Positions 53,552 through 62,445 of a stretch of 64,000 nt of DNA are shown piece after piece. The notes under the pieces are model-generated. The model had not been told where the DNA came from. It worked only from the letters and a program-made list of their open reading frames with translations, and made no database searches. Source of the DNA: Variovorax beijingensis (GTDB lineage: Bacteria; Pseudomonadota; Gammaproteobacteria; Burkholderiales; Burkholderiaceae_C); assembly GCF_003951285.1 (NCBI RefSeq), contig NZ_RXFQ01000005.1, positions 242,501 through 306,500 on the forward strand, written 5' to 3'. Position numbers and translations under genes: made by a program. The stretch's first letter is position 1, and every line of letters begins with the position of its first letter.

Positions 53552-54460
53552 ATGAGCAGCATCAATCCCCGAACCTACGAATCCACCCCCTCCCAGACGG
53601 TGGCCTTCCTGGGCCTTGGCGTCATGGGCGGCCCGATGGCCGGGCACCTGGCCAAGGCCGGCCACAAGGTCACGGTCTACAACCGCACGCCGGCCAAGGC
53701 CGAGGCCTGGGTCGCCGAATTCGGCGCGCCCGGCCGCCATGCCGCCACCCCGCGCGAAGCGGCCGCGGGCGCCGACATCGTCTTCAGCTGCGTGGGCAAC
53801 GACGACGACCTGCGCGCGGTGGTGCTGGGCCCGAACGGCGCCTTCGCCGGCATGAAGAAAGGCAGCGTGCTGGTCGACCACACCACCGCTTCGGCCGACG
53901 TGGCGCGCGAGCTGTCGAATGCGGCGGCATCGGCCGGACTGCAGTTCATCGACGCGCCGGTGTCCGGCGGCCAGGCCGGCGCGCAGAACGGCGCACTCAC
54001 CGTGATGTGCGGCGGCGACAAGGCAAGCTTCGAGCGCGTCAAGCCGGTGATGGACGCCTTCGCGCGCGCCGTCACGCTGCTGGGCGCGAGCGGCGCCGGA
54101 CAGCTGGCAAAAATGGTGAACCAGATCGCCATCGCGGGCCTGGTGCAGGGCCTGTCCGAAGCCATTGCCTTCGGCCAGCGCGCCGGCCTCGACATGAAGC
54201 TGGTGCTCGAGGTGATCGGCAAGGGCGCCGCCCAGAGCTGGCAGATGGACAACCGCGGCAAGACCATGATCGACGGCAAGTTCGACTACGGCTTTGCCGT
54301 CGACTGGATGCGCAAGGACCTGGGCCTGGTGCTCGACGAGGCCAAGCGCAACGGCGCGCGCCTGCCCGTGACGGCGCTGGTCGACCAGTTCTATGCCGAC
54401 GTGCAGCAAGCCGGCGGCCGGCGCTGGGACACGTCGAGCCTGATCATCCGGCTCAAGTAA
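53552..54460 (+). CDS. NAD(P)-dependent beta-hydroxyacid dehydrogenase
   Basis: A 302-residue enzyme of the 3-hydroxyisobutyrate dehydrogenase family. It shows the Rossmann motif GLGVMGGPMAGHL (about 16-28), substrate loop DAPVSGGQAGAQNG, and catalytic Lys in GQLAKMVNQI (about 187). Substrate may be 3-hydroxyisobutyrate, tartronate semialdehyde or a similar beta-hydroxyacid. No pathway partner is adjacent. It is followed by a perfect terminator. Confidence 0.87.
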   Translation: MSSINPRTYESTPSQTVAFLGLGVMGGPMAGHLAKAGHKVTVYNRTPAKAEAWVAEFGAPGRHAATPREAAAGADIVFSCVGNDDDLRAVVLGPNGAFAGMKKGSVLVDHTTASADVARELSNAAASAGLQFIDAPVSGGQAGAQNGALTVMCGGDKASFERVKPVMDAFARAVTLLGASGAGQLAKMVNQIAIAGLVQGLSEAIAFGQRAGLDMKLVLEVIGKGAAQSWQMDNRGKTMIDGKFDYGFAVDWMRKDLGLVLDEAKRNGARLPVTALVDQFYADVQQAGGRRWDTSSLIIRLK

Positions 54461-54464
54461 AAAC

Positions 54465-54494
54465 AAAAAAGCCCGCGCGAAGCGGGCTTTTTTT
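54465..54494. terminator. Bidirectional rho-independent terminator
   Basis: AAAAAAGCCCGC and GCGGGCTTTTTT pair as a perfect 12-bp stem with loop GCGAA and a run of seven T. It separates the convergent dehydrogenase and BON-domain genes. Confidence 0.93.
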
Positions 54495-54499
54495 AGGGG

Positions 54500-55264
54500 T
54501 CAGCGCACCGGCGTGGCCGTCGCGCCGCCGGGCTGGGCCGGCGGCAGCGGCTCCATCGGCGGCAGCGGCACGCGCGACGACGATGAAGAAGTCCCGGGCG
54601 CCGACGACGGCGCAGGCGCCGGGGCAGGCGCCCCCGTGCCGCCGCGCTGCGCCTGGCTGGCCAGCTCGGCCTCGCTCACCACCTCGACCACGCGCACCAC
54701 CTTCTGCACGCCCGAGATGCCGCGCGTGATTTCCGTCGCGCGGTCGGTTTCGCGGCGCGTCGCAATGCCCATCAGGTAGACCACGCCGCGTTCGGTCACC
54801 ACCTTGAACGAATTGGCGAAGATGTCCTTGGCATCGAGCAGCGAGGCCTTGACCTTGCCGCTGATGAACAGGTCGTTCGAGCGTTCCTGGAAGGTGCTGG
54901 GCTGGCCGATGGTGAGCTCGTTGACCACCGAGCGCACGTTGTCCACGCGCTGCACCACGTCCTCGACGCGGCGGCGGTCGGCCTCGCTGCCCACGGCGCC
55001 GGTCAGCAGCACCTGGCGGTTGTAGCTGGTGACGCTCACGTACATGTTGTCGTTGGCGATTTCGCGCACGCGGGCGGCCGCGCGCAGCTCGATGCCCTGG
55101 TCGTCGAGCTGGGCGCCGGAACTGCGGCGATCGGTCGCCACCATGCCCACGCCCACCGCCGCGGCCCCTCCGACCACGAGCGGCACGCAGGCCGAAAGCC
55201 CGGCAACCAGAACGGTTCCCGAGGCAAGTGCAATGGCGAAGCGCTGGAACGGTGTCGTTGTCAT
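54500..55264 (-). CDS. BON-domain lipoprotein (DolP/YraP-like)
   Basis: A 254-residue lipoprotein with Cys near residue 26 (GLSAC) and two BON domains (about 60-125 and 130-200), followed by a Pro/Ala/Ser-rich tail. It resembles DolP (YraP), an outer-membrane lipoprotein that protects envelope integrity. The order dolP-diaA-yraN facing rsmI matches the E. coli yraL-N-O-P neighbourhood. Its ATG overlaps the diaA-like stop codon by four bases. Confidence 0.85.
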   Translation of the reverse strand: MTTTPFQRFAIALASGTVLVAGLSACVPLVVGGAAAVGVGMVATDRRSSGAQLDDQGIELRAAARVREIANDNMYVSVTSYNRQVLLTGAVGSEADRRRVEDVVQRVDNVRSVVNELTIGQPSTFQERSNDLFISGKVKASLLDAKDIFANSFKVVTERGVVYLMGIATRRETDRATEITRGISGVQKVVRVVEVVSEAELASQAQRGGTGAPAPAPAPSSAPGTSSSSSRVPLPPMEPLPPAQPGGATATPVR

Positions 55265-55905
55265 GTGGAAGCTTCCTGTTCTCCGAGTAGCTGGGCATCC
55301 ACGCCGTCGCACAGGCAATGCAGTGCGAGCAGGTGGACTTCGTGGATACGTGCCGCGCGTTCGTGCGACACGCCGATCTGGACGTCCGTTTCGCGCAGCG
55401 CGCGCCCGATGGCGCCGCCGGTTCCGCTGCTGCCCGCGCCGGGCGATGCCGGCTGGCCGGCGCTGGCATTGCCCAGCAGTGCCACCACCGTCATGTCGCG
55501 CTCGTGCGCCGCCAGCACCGCGGCCAGCACGGCCGCCGACTGCCCGCTGGCGCTGAGCACCAGCAGCACGTCGCCGGCCTGGCCCAGCGCGCGCACCTGG
55601 CGGGCGAAGCGGTCGGCGTCGATGGCGTTGGCGCTGTCGGCCGCCGGGTCGGTGGTGTCGCCGGGCAGCGCGATGGCGCCCAGCTCGGGGCGCTCGCGCT
55701 CGAAGCGGCCGACGAACTGCGCCGCGAACTGCGCCGCCAGCAGGCCCGAGACGCCCGCACCGCAGGCCAGCACCTTGCCGCCGCTGGTCACGCACGCCAG
55801 GATGGCCTGCATGGCCTGCGAAATGGGTTTGCTGAGGATGGGGCCGGCCTGGTACTTGAGGTCGGCGCTGTCGATGAAGTGTTGCTGAATCCGTTGCTCG
55901 AGCAT
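55261..55905 (-). CDS. SIS-domain protein, DiaA/GmhA-like
   Basis: A 214-residue SIS-fold protein with the sugar-phosphate binding segments GGKVLACGAGVSGLLA and LVLSASGQSAAVLAAV. DiaA promotes DnaA-oriC interaction in E. coli; GmhA, a relative, makes sedoheptulose-7-phosphate isomers. Placement between yraN and dolP favours DiaA, but gmhA function cannot be ruled out. Met at 55905 starts the domain; an earlier Met is 11 codons upstream. Confidence 0.8.
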   Translation of the reverse strand: MLEQRIQQHFIDSADLKYQAGPILSKPISQAMQAILACVTSGGKVLACGAGVSGLLAAQFAAQFVGRFERERPELGAIALPGDTTDPAADSANAIDADRFARQVRALGQAGDVLLVLSASGQSAAVLAAVLAAHERDMTVVALLGNASAGQPASPGAGSSGTGGAIGRALRETDVQIGVSHERAARIHEVHLLALHCLCDGVDAQLLGEQEAST

Positions 55906-55992
55906 GGGGCGCGATGATACCGGGGGGCGGTGAAACAAGACGTTTGCGATGGATGGGAGGATGAATGTGTGGGTGGAGCCCGCGGCGCGCTT

Positions 55993-56364
55993 TCAGTTCC
56001 CGCCCGCGTCGAACGCGCCCTGCAGCCAGGTGATGCGCTCCTCGACCAGCACCACGTCGAAACGGCACGGCGGCAGCGTTCGCAGCCCGTTCAGGTAGTG
56101 GCGCGCCGCGAACACGATGCGCCGCTGCTTGAGCCCCGTGATGCTGCCGCCGGCGCCGCCGTGCGTGCCGCTGCTGCGCTGGCGCACCTCCACGAACACC
56201 AGCGTGGCGTCGCGCGGATCGCGCATGATCAGGTCGATCTCGCCGCCGCCGCGCCCGGGCGTTCGATAATTGCGCGCTACCAGCGCCAGGCCGGCGCATT
56301 GAAGGTGGTCGAGCGCGGCGTCTTCCGCCGCATCGCCGCGATGCCTGGTCGTGATGGTCTTCAT
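55993..56364 (-). CDS. yraN: YraN family (UPF0102) nuclease-fold protein
   Basis: A 123-residue protein with the endonuclease-like core GGEIDLIMRD...LVFVEVRQRS seen in the UPF0102 family. Its role is not settled; Holliday-junction-type activity has been suggested for the fold. It is divergent from rsmI with a 45-base gap, which is the arrangement also conserved in E. coli (yraL-yraM-yraN), though lpoA is missing here. Confidence 0.9.
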   Translation of the reverse strand: MKTITTRHRGDAAEDAALDHLQCAGLALVARNYRTPGRGGGEIDLIMRDPRDATLVFVEVRQRSSGTHGGAGGSITGLKQRRIVFAARHYLNGLRTLPPCRFDVVLVEERITWLQGAFDAGGN

Positions 56365-56409
56365 GCTGGCTCCCTGCCCGCTTCTTTTTTGTTCCTACGG
56401 AGAAACCCC

Positions 56410-57357
56410 TTGGCTTCACTAGCACCCGCTTCCTTCGGCGCCGCCCTTTCGGCCGCGCGCGATGCCTCGGGTGCACAGCATTATCCGCAGGGCACGCTCT
56501 ACGTGGTGGCCACGCCCATCGGCAACCTGGCCGACATCACGCTGCGCGCGCTGCACGTGCTGCAGCTGGTCGATGCCGTCGCCTGCGAGGACACGCGCCA
56601 CACGCAGAGCCTGCTGCGCGCCTACGGCATCGACCGGCCGAATGCCCAGCTTTTGGCCGTGCACCAGCACAACGAGGCCGAGGCCGCGCAGGCCGTGGTC
56701 GCCCGGCTCGCGCAGGGCGAGCGCATCGCCTACGTGAGCGACGCCGGCACGCCCGGCGTGAGCGACCCGGGCGCCCGGCTGGTCGCCGCCGTGCGCGGCG
56801 CCGGGCAGCGCGTGCTGCCGCTGCCGGGCGCGAGCAGCGTCACCACGCTGGTCGGCGCCGCCGGCCTCGTGGCGGCGGGCGACGAGAGCAGCGCCTTCGT
56901 GTTCGCGGGCTTCCTGCCGACCAAGGCCGGCGAGCGCGACGCGGCCGTGCTGGCGCTCGCGCAGGAACGGCGCGCGGTGGTGCTGCTGGAAGCGCCGCAC
57001 CGCATCGAGGCCGTGGCGCGCGCCCTCGCAACACTGGGCGAGCGCCGCATCACCGTCGGCCGCGAGCTCACCAAGCAGTTCGAGGAAATCGCGACCGTCG
57101 CCGCCGCAGAGCTGCCGGGCTGGTTCGCAGCCGGCCGCGACCGCACGCGCGGCGAATTCGCGCTGGTGCTGCACCCCGTGGCCGCGGCCGCCGACGACGG
57201 CGCCGAAGGCGAACGCGTGCTGCGCCTGCTGCTGGCCGAACTGCCCGTGAAGACCGCGGTGCGGCTCGCGGCCGAGATCAGCGGTGCGCCGCGCAATGCG
57301 TTGTATGAGGCGGCGCTGCGCATTCGCAATGACGACGGAGACGAGAGCGGCGCGTAG
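56410..57357 (+). CDS. rsmI: 16S rRNA (cytidine1402-2'-O)-methyltransferase
   Basis: A 315-residue SAM-dependent tetrapyrrole-methylase-fold enzyme that 2'-O-methylates C1402 of 16S rRNA. Motifs are YVVATPIGNLADITLRA, CEDTRHTQSLL, VSDAGTPGVSDPG and LPGASSVTTL. No ATG is placed well: the TTG at 56410 is preceded by GGAG 10 bases upstream and gives the normal length. It is divergent from yraN. Confidence 0.92.
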   Translation: MASLAPASFGAALSAARDASGAQHYPQGTLYVVATPIGNLADITLRALHVLQLVDAVACEDTRHTQSLLRAYGIDRPNAQLLAVHQHNEAEAAQAVVARLAQGERIAYVSDAGTPGVSDPGARLVAAVRGAGQRVLPLPGASSVTTLVGAAGLVAAGDESSAFVFAGFLPTKAGERDAAVLALAQERRAVVLLEAPHRIEAVARALATLGERRITVGRELTKQFEEIATVAAAELPGWFAAGRDRTRGEFALVLHPVAAAADDGAEGERVLRLLLAELPVKTAVRLAAEISGAPRNALYEAALRIRNDDGDESGA

Positions 57358-57372
57358 CCGCACCTTGCAGGC

Positions 57373-58212
57373 TCACAGCCCGCCCGGCAACAGCGCGGCC
57401 AGCGCCTCGCGCATCCAGCGCGCGATCAACTGCTGGCGCTCGCGCGGCATGCGGTCCAGCGTCGACGCCACGCTGATCGCGGCCACGGGCTCGCCTTCGC
57501 TGCTGCGCACCGCCATGCCCACCGCCAGCACCCCGTCGGTGGCATGGTTGCCGATGACCGACCAGCCGCGCTCGCGGGTCGCGCGCACCAGCAGCGCCAT
57601 GCGCTCGGGCGTCATGCCGCCGTAGCGACCGAGCACAAGCGCATTGGCCGCGATGGCGGCATTGACCTCGTCGTCGGGCAGCGCCGACAGCAGCGCCAGG
57701 CCCGCCGCGCCCACGCCGAGCGGCTGGCGCGTGCCCACCTGGATCACCAGGATCTGCACCGGATGCGTGCCCACATGGCGCGCGATGCAGTGCGATGCCG
57801 GGCCTTCGCGCACGATGGCGAAAGCCGCGTCGCCGCAGGCCGCGCTCACGCGCTCCAGCACCGGACGCAAGCGCACCGCCATGTTGGGCATGCCGGCGGG
57901 TTGTGCCATGGCCGCCAGCCGCGGCCCCGCCACATAGCGAAAACGCCCGCGCTGCGCGGCATAGCCGCTTTCCACCAGCGTGGCCAGCAGGCGGTGCACC
58001 GTGGCGCGCTCCAGCCCGGCCGCGCGGCACAGATCCACCACGCGCAGGCCTTCGCGGCCGCTGGCCAGCACCGCGTCCAGCAGCTGCAGGCCGCGCCGCA
58101 GCGTGCGGCTGCCGGGGTCGTCGACGGGCTCGGTGCCGGGTGCGCGCACGGCCACGGCGCGGGCCGAAACGTCCGGCTGGCGGACATTCTTATTCACGGT
58201 TCGGGAGGGCAT
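57373..58212 (-). CDS. IclR-family regulator
   Basis: A 279-residue IclR regulator: winged HTH (RRGLQLLDAVLASGREGLRVVDLCRAAGLERATVHRLLATL) then an effector domain. A leader of about 35 residues precedes the HTH. It is divergent from the Bug receptor/ligase/citryl-CoA-lyase operon and probably controls it in response to the acid or its CoA ester (inference). Confidence 0.88.
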   Translation of the reverse strand: MPSRTVNKNVRQPDVSARAVAVRAPGTEPVDDPGSRTLRRGLQLLDAVLASGREGLRVVDLCRAAGLERATVHRLLATLVESGYAAQRGRFRYVAGPRLAAMAQPAGMPNMAVRLRPVLERVSAACGDAAFAIVREGPASHCIARHVGTHPVQILVIQVGTRQPLGVGAAGLALLSALPDDEVNAAIAANALVLGRYGGMTPERMALLVRATRERGWSVIGNHATDGVLAVGMAVRSSEGEPVAAISVASTLDRMPRERQQLIARWMREALAALLPGGL

Positions 58213-58311
58213 GCGAAAGAATTTCCTGGTCGACGGAGCCATCGCGCAGTGTGCCGCAGCACGGCAGGACGCAGCCCGCGACAGGCATTGCATACCAACT
58301 GGAGACAAGAA

Positions 58312-59304
58312 GTGAGCTCGTATTCCGCACCCCGCCGGCATTGGCTGGCGTTCGCCGCCGCCCTCGCCTGCAGCGCCGCGCTGCCGCTGCAGGCGCAGCC
58401 CGCCGCCCCCTGGCCGTCCAAGCCCGTGAAGCTCGTGGTCGGCTACGCCGCCGGCGGCGCCACCGACGTGATCGCGCGCCTCGTCGCCGTCAAGCTGGGC
58501 GAGCAGCTCGGCCAGCCCCTGCTGGTGGACAACCGCACCGGCGCCAACAGCAACGTGGGCGCCGAGTACGTGGCCCGCGCGCCCGCCGACGGCTACACGC
58601 TCTACGTCTACACCATCGCGAACACGATCAACGCCTCGCTCTACGGCAAGCTGGGCTACGACCCGGTCAAGGACTTCGAGCCCATCGGCCTGATCGCGAA
58701 GATTCCCAACATCCTGGTGGTGAACCCCTCGCTGCCCGTGAAGAGCGTGGCCGACTACGTGCGCTTCGCCAAGGAGTCGAAGGAGGGCATCACCTTCGCG
58801 TCGTCCGGCAGCGGCTCGTCCATCCACCTGTCGGGCGAGATGTTCAAGATGCGGGCCGGCCTCAACATGCTGCACGTGCCCTACCGCGGCAGCGCGCCCG
58901 CGGTCACCGACCTGCTGGGCGGCCAGGTGCAGTCGATGTTCGACAACACGCCGTCGGCCCTGCCGCACGTGCAGGGCGGGCGCCTGCGCGCGCTCGCGAT
59001 CACCAGCGCCCGGCGTTCGCTGCTGCTGCCCGACGTGCCCACGCTGGCCGAGTCGGGCTATCCGGGCTTCGACGTGCAGTCGTGGTTCGGCCTGGCGGCC
59101 CCCACCGGCACGCCGCGCCCCGTGATCGACCGCCTGAACGCCGCGCTCGGCAAGGTGCTGGCCGCGCCCGACGTGCGCCAGCGCCTGCAGGACCTGGCCG
59201 CATCGCCCGAACCCGGCACACCCGAGCAGATGCGCAGCTTTGCCGCGGCCGAGATCAGGCGCTGGCGCGACGTGGTGAAGGCGTCCGGCGCCAAGGCCGA
59301 GTGA
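58312..59304 (+). CDS. Bug-family tripartite tricarboxylate receptor
   Basis: A 330-residue periplasmic receptor with signal ending LQAQ and the typical LVVGYAAGGATDVIARLVA and NRTGANSNVGAEYVARAPADGYT. It is first in an operon with an AMP-forming acyl-CoA synthetase and a citryl-CoA-lyase-like protein, so the ligand is probably a di- or tricarboxylate. GTG at 58312 has a GGAGACAAG Shine-Dalgarno. No TctAB permease is in the window. Confidence 0.9.
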   Translation: MSSYSAPRRHWLAFAAALACSAALPLQAQPAAPWPSKPVKLVVGYAAGGATDVIARLVAVKLGEQLGQPLLVDNRTGANSNVGAEYVARAPADGYTLYVYTIANTINASLYGKLGYDPVKDFEPIGLIAKIPNILVVNPSLPVKSVADYVRFAKESKEGITFASSGSGSSIHLSGEMFKMRAGLNMLHVPYRGSAPAVTDLLGGQVQSMFDNTPSALPHVQGGRLRALAITSARRSLLLPDVPTLAESGYPGFDVQSWFGLAAPTGTPRPVIDRLNAALGKVLAAPDVRQRLQDLAASPEPGTPEQMRSFAAAEIRRWRDVVKASGAKAE

Positions 59305-59341
59305 CGACGACAGGAAAGCCCGCACAGGAGCACACCGACCC

Positions 59342-60877
59342 ATGTTTCCCATCGACTTCTTCTGGCGCGCCGCGGCGCGCTGGCCCGACAACATCGCCAT
59401 CGACGCGCCCGAGGGCACCCTCCGCTACCAGGCGCTGGCCGCGCAGGTAGCGGCGCTGGCGGCCGCACTGGTCGCGATCGACCCCGCGCCGCAAAGCCGC
59501 GTGGCCATCTGCGCGAAGAACAGCGCGGAGCACATTGCCGCGCTGCTCGCGGTGCTGGCCTGCGGCAAGGTCTGGGTGCCGCTGAATCCGCAGAGCACGC
59601 GGCCCGAGATCCGCCGCATCGTCGATGCCACCGAACCCTCGATCCTCGTGCTCGACGGCGCCTGCGCCGAGCTGCTCGACGGTGCGCCCGGCGCGCGCAT
59701 CCATACCGGCATGGCGCCGCAGCACGAAGCCACCATCGCGGCGCTGGCGGCCCGGCACGCGGGCGCGCCGCGTCCTTCATTCGCGCTGCCGCTGGACGCC
59801 ACGCAGGCGATCAAGTTCACCGGCGGCACCACCGGCGCGCCCAAGGGCGTGATGCAGCCGTACCGCGCGTGGCTCGCGAACATTGCCAACCAGATCCACG
59901 CCTGGGGCTTCGACGAACACGAGCGCTATGTCGTGGCGGCGCCGATCACGCACGGCACCTCGACCTACGTGCTGCCCATCCTCGCGCAGGGCGGCTGCCA
60001 CGTGGTGCTGCCCGCGGCCGGCGCCGAGGCCGTGCGCGCGGCCTTCCGCGAGCGCGGCGGCACGACGTGCTTCATGCCGCCCACGCTGGTCTACATGCTG
60101 ATGGCGCTGCCGGGCGCGTCGCGCGCCGACTTTCCTCGCCTGCGCCGGCTGATCTACGGCGGCGCGCCGATGCCCGCCGAAAAGATCCGCGAGGTGCGCG
60201 CGTTCTTCGGCCCGGTGCTGGGCACCACCTACGGCCAGACCGAGGCGCCCCAGATCCTCACCGTGATGCGTCCCGAGGACTTCGAAGACGAGCGCAACTG
60301 GGCCGCCGTGGGCCGCACCGCCTGGTTCAGCGACGTGGCCATCATGGCGCCGGACGGACGGCTGCTGCCTGTGGGCGAAGTGGGCGAAGTGGTGGCGCGC
60401 GGCGACCTGCTGATGAGCGGCTACTGGCGCCTGCCCGAAAAGACCGCCGAGACGCTGGTGGACGGCTGGCTGCACACCGGCGACCGCGGCCTGATCGACG
60501 AACGCGGCTACCTCTACCTGAAGGACCGCCTGAAGGACATGGTCATCACGGGCGGCTTCAACGTCTACCCGGTGGACGTGGAAAACGCGCTGGGCCAGCA
60601 CCCCGCCGTGCACGAATGTGCCGTGTTCGGCATTCCCGACGACAAGTGGGGCGAGGCGGTGCAGGCCGCCGTGCAGCTGCGCCCTGGCCGCCACGCCACC
60701 GAGGCCGAGCTGATCGCCTTCGTGCGCGAGCGCCTGGGCCCGGTGCAGACGCCCAAGCACATCCATTTCCACGAGGCCCTGCCGCGCTCACCCGTGGGCA
60801 AGGTGCTCAAGAGCGCCGTGCGCGAACTCGCCATGGCACCCGCCGCCACTTCCCGAATGAAAGAGACCACGCGATGA
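59342..60877 (+). CDS. AMP-forming acyl-CoA synthetase
   Basis: A 511-residue adenylate-forming ligase: KFTGGTTGAPKGVMQP (about 159-174), TYGQTEAPQ, GWLHTGDRGLIDERGY, and C-terminal catalytic Lys in SPVGKVLKSAV. It forms acyl-AMP then acyl-CoA. It sits between the Bug receptor and the citryl-CoA-lyase-like gene (start overlap of four bases with the next gene). The acid it activates is probably the one imported by the Bug receptor (inference). Confidence 0.9.
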   Translation: MFPIDFFWRAAARWPDNIAIDAPEGTLRYQALAAQVAALAAALVAIDPAPQSRVAICAKNSAEHIAALLAVLACGKVWVPLNPQSTRPEIRRIVDATEPSILVLDGACAELLDGAPGARIHTGMAPQHEATIAALAARHAGAPRPSFALPLDATQAIKFTGGTTGAPKGVMQPYRAWLANIANQIHAWGFDEHERYVVAAPITHGTSTYVLPILAQGGCHVVLPAAGAEAVRAAFRERGGTTCFMPPTLVYMLMALPGASRADFPRLRRLIYGGAPMPAEKIREVRAFFGPVLGTTYGQTEAPQILTVMRPEDFEDERNWAAVGRTAWFSDVAIMAPDGRLLPVGEVGEVVARGDLLMSGYWRLPEKTAETLVDGWLHTGDRGLIDERGYLYLKDRLKDMVITGGFNVYPVDVENALGQHPAVHECAVFGIPDDKWGEAVQAAVQLRPGRHATEAELIAFVRERLGPVQTPKHIHFHEALPRSPVGKVLKSAVRELAMAPAATSRMKETTR

Positions 60878-61656
60878 CTTCCACTTCCGCGAAACCCGTC
60901 ACCCGCCTGTGCACCCACACGCTCACCAGCCTGCACTACCGCGAGGCCGACCTGGTCGAAGACCTGCTCGGCAAGAAGACCTTCACCGAGGTGATGCTGA
61001 TGCAGATCCTCGACCGCACGCCGCGCGGCGTGGACCTGCGCATCACCGACGCGGTGCTGGTGGTGCTGATGGAGCATGGCCTCACGCCCAGCGCCATTGC
61101 CACGCGCCTGATCTACATGAGCGCGCCCGAGAACCTGCAGGGCGCCGTCTCGGCCGGGCTGTTGGCCGTGGGCAGTTCGTTCGTGGGCACCATGGAGAAC
61201 TGCGCCGGACTGCTCGACCGCATCGGCGCCGCCGCCGACCCGGATGCCGAGGCGATGGCCATCGCGCGCCACTACAAGGGTCTCAAGAGCCCGGTGCCCG
61301 GCTTCGGCCACCACCTGCACAAGCCGGTGGACCCGCGCGCCTACAAGCTGCTCGACATGGCGCGCGCCGAGCCCGAACTGGCCGGCCACAAGGTGCGGGC
61401 GCTGGAGCGCCTGTCCGCCGCGGTGGACGCCGTGGCCGGGCGCCCCATCACCATCAACGCGACCGGCGCGGTGGCCGCGCTGCTCGGCGAGATCGGCGTG
61501 CCCACCGGCGTGATGCGCGGCTTTGCCGTGATCTCGCGCGCCGCGGGGCTGGTGGCACACATCGTCGAGGAGCAGCAGAGTCCCTCGGGCCGTTTCATCT
61601 GGGACACCGTCGAGCACGCGATTCCGTTCGTCGGCGCGAGCGGCAAGTCCGCGTGA
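60874..61656 (+). CDS. Citryl-CoA lyase-like protein (citrate synthase fold)
   Basis: A 260-residue protein that contains the citrate-synthase active region: VPGFGHHLHKPVDPRAYKL, equivalent to the GFGH-x-x-Y-K-x-x-D-P-R motif of citrate synthase, and TGVMRGFAVISRAAGLVAHIVEE. The length matches stand-alone citryl-CoA lyase (about 260 residues), the C-terminal part of ATP-citrate lyase. It would split a citryl-CoA-type ester into acetyl-CoA and a 2-oxoacid. ATG overlaps the synthetase stop by four bases, so the two are co-expressed. Confidence 0.8.
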   Translation: MTSTSAKPVTRLCTHTLTSLHYREADLVEDLLGKKTFTEVMLMQILDRTPRGVDLRITDAVLVVLMEHGLTPSAIATRLIYMSAPENLQGAVSAGLLAVGSSFVGTMENCAGLLDRIGAAADPDAEAMAIARHYKGLKSPVPGFGHHLHKPVDPRAYKLLDMARAEPELAGHKVRALERLSAAVDAVAGRPITINATGAVAALLGEIGVPTGVMRGFAVISRAAGLVAHIVEEQQSPSGRFIWDTVEHAIPFVGASGKSA

Positions 61657-61659
61657 CCC

Positions 61660-62391
61660 TCAGCCATCCAGCTCCGCATAGCGCCTGAAGATCCCGTCCT
61701 CGTTGAACGCGATGCGGCGCGGGCTTTGCAGGTAGTCGTGCACGCGCTGGCGGCGCCGGACGTTGTCGTGCAGCTTCTCGACCGCGGGCGTGGCGGCCAG
61801 CGCCCGGGCGGCGGACTTCGGGAAGGCGTAGCGCAGGCCTTCGACCAGCTGGAACAGCGAGAGGTCGGCATAGGTCAGCACATCGCCGACGAGGTGCGAC
61901 GGCCCCGCGGGATTGCGCTGCAGCACGCGCTCGAACCAGTTCAGGTACTTGGGAATCCGCTCTTCGCGGAAGGCCCGCGCGCGCTGCACAGCCGCATCGC
62001 GCTGGTCTTCGTAGTAGGCGCCGGTGGAGATCGGATGGTGCGTGTCGTGCGCCTCGGCCACCACGTCGGCGATGGTGAGCTGCAGCTGGTGCGTCCAGAG
62101 GCCGTCGGATTCGCCGACGCCCGCCAGGCCCAGCCGCGGCCCGAGGTACAGCAGGATGGCCGCGGTCTGTCCCACGACGATGTCGCCGTCGATCAGGAAC
62201 GGCGGCGCGAAGGACGGGCGGACGATGTCCGGGTCGTCGAGCCGGTCGGCCAATGCGGACTCCCCGCCGCCCTTCGATTCAGGCAGCCGCGCCACGTCGA
62301 CATAGTCCGCACCGGCCGCCTCGAGCGCGAGCCGCACGAATTCCCCGCGCCCCTGGATGGTGGGCCAGTAGTGGAGTTGATAGGTGGTCAT
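61660..62391 (-). CDS. Glutathione S-transferase
   Basis: A 243-residue GST: N-terminal thioredoxin-like domain starting YQLHYWPTIQGRGEFVRLALEAA, with a candidate catalytic Tyr near the start and the VGQTAAILLYL turn, then an all-helical C-terminal domain. The class is near Sigma or Pi-like bacterial GSTs. It is convergent with the citryl-CoA lyase gene, with only three bases between them. Substrate is not known. Confidence 0.85.
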   Translation of the reverse strand: MTTYQLHYWPTIQGRGEFVRLALEAAGADYVDVARLPESKGGGESALADRLDDPDIVRPSFAPPFLIDGDIVVGQTAAILLYLGPRLGLAGVGESDGLWTHQLQLTIADVVAEAHDTHHPISTGAYYEDQRDAAVQRARAFREERIPKYLNWFERVLQRNPAGPSHLVGDVLTYADLSLFQLVEGLRYAFPKSAARALAATPAVEKLHDNVRRRQRVHDYLQSPRRIAFNEDGIFRRYAELDG

Positions 62392-62445
62392 GCAGCCATG
62401 GTGTCAGGCTCCGCATGCCCCTGCAACCGCCCCGCTCATAGGCCC

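Noticed and set aside
51106..53565. Upstream extension of the YggS frame through pilT-pilU antisense
   Set aside because: YggS homologues begin at the Met near 51105; the extension is antisense to two conserved ATPase genes.
54500..56476. One long minus-strand frame joining YraN antisense and the BON-domain protein
   Set aside because: Only the part from 55264 downward has BON motifs and a lipobox. The rest overlaps diaA-like and yraN in other frames.
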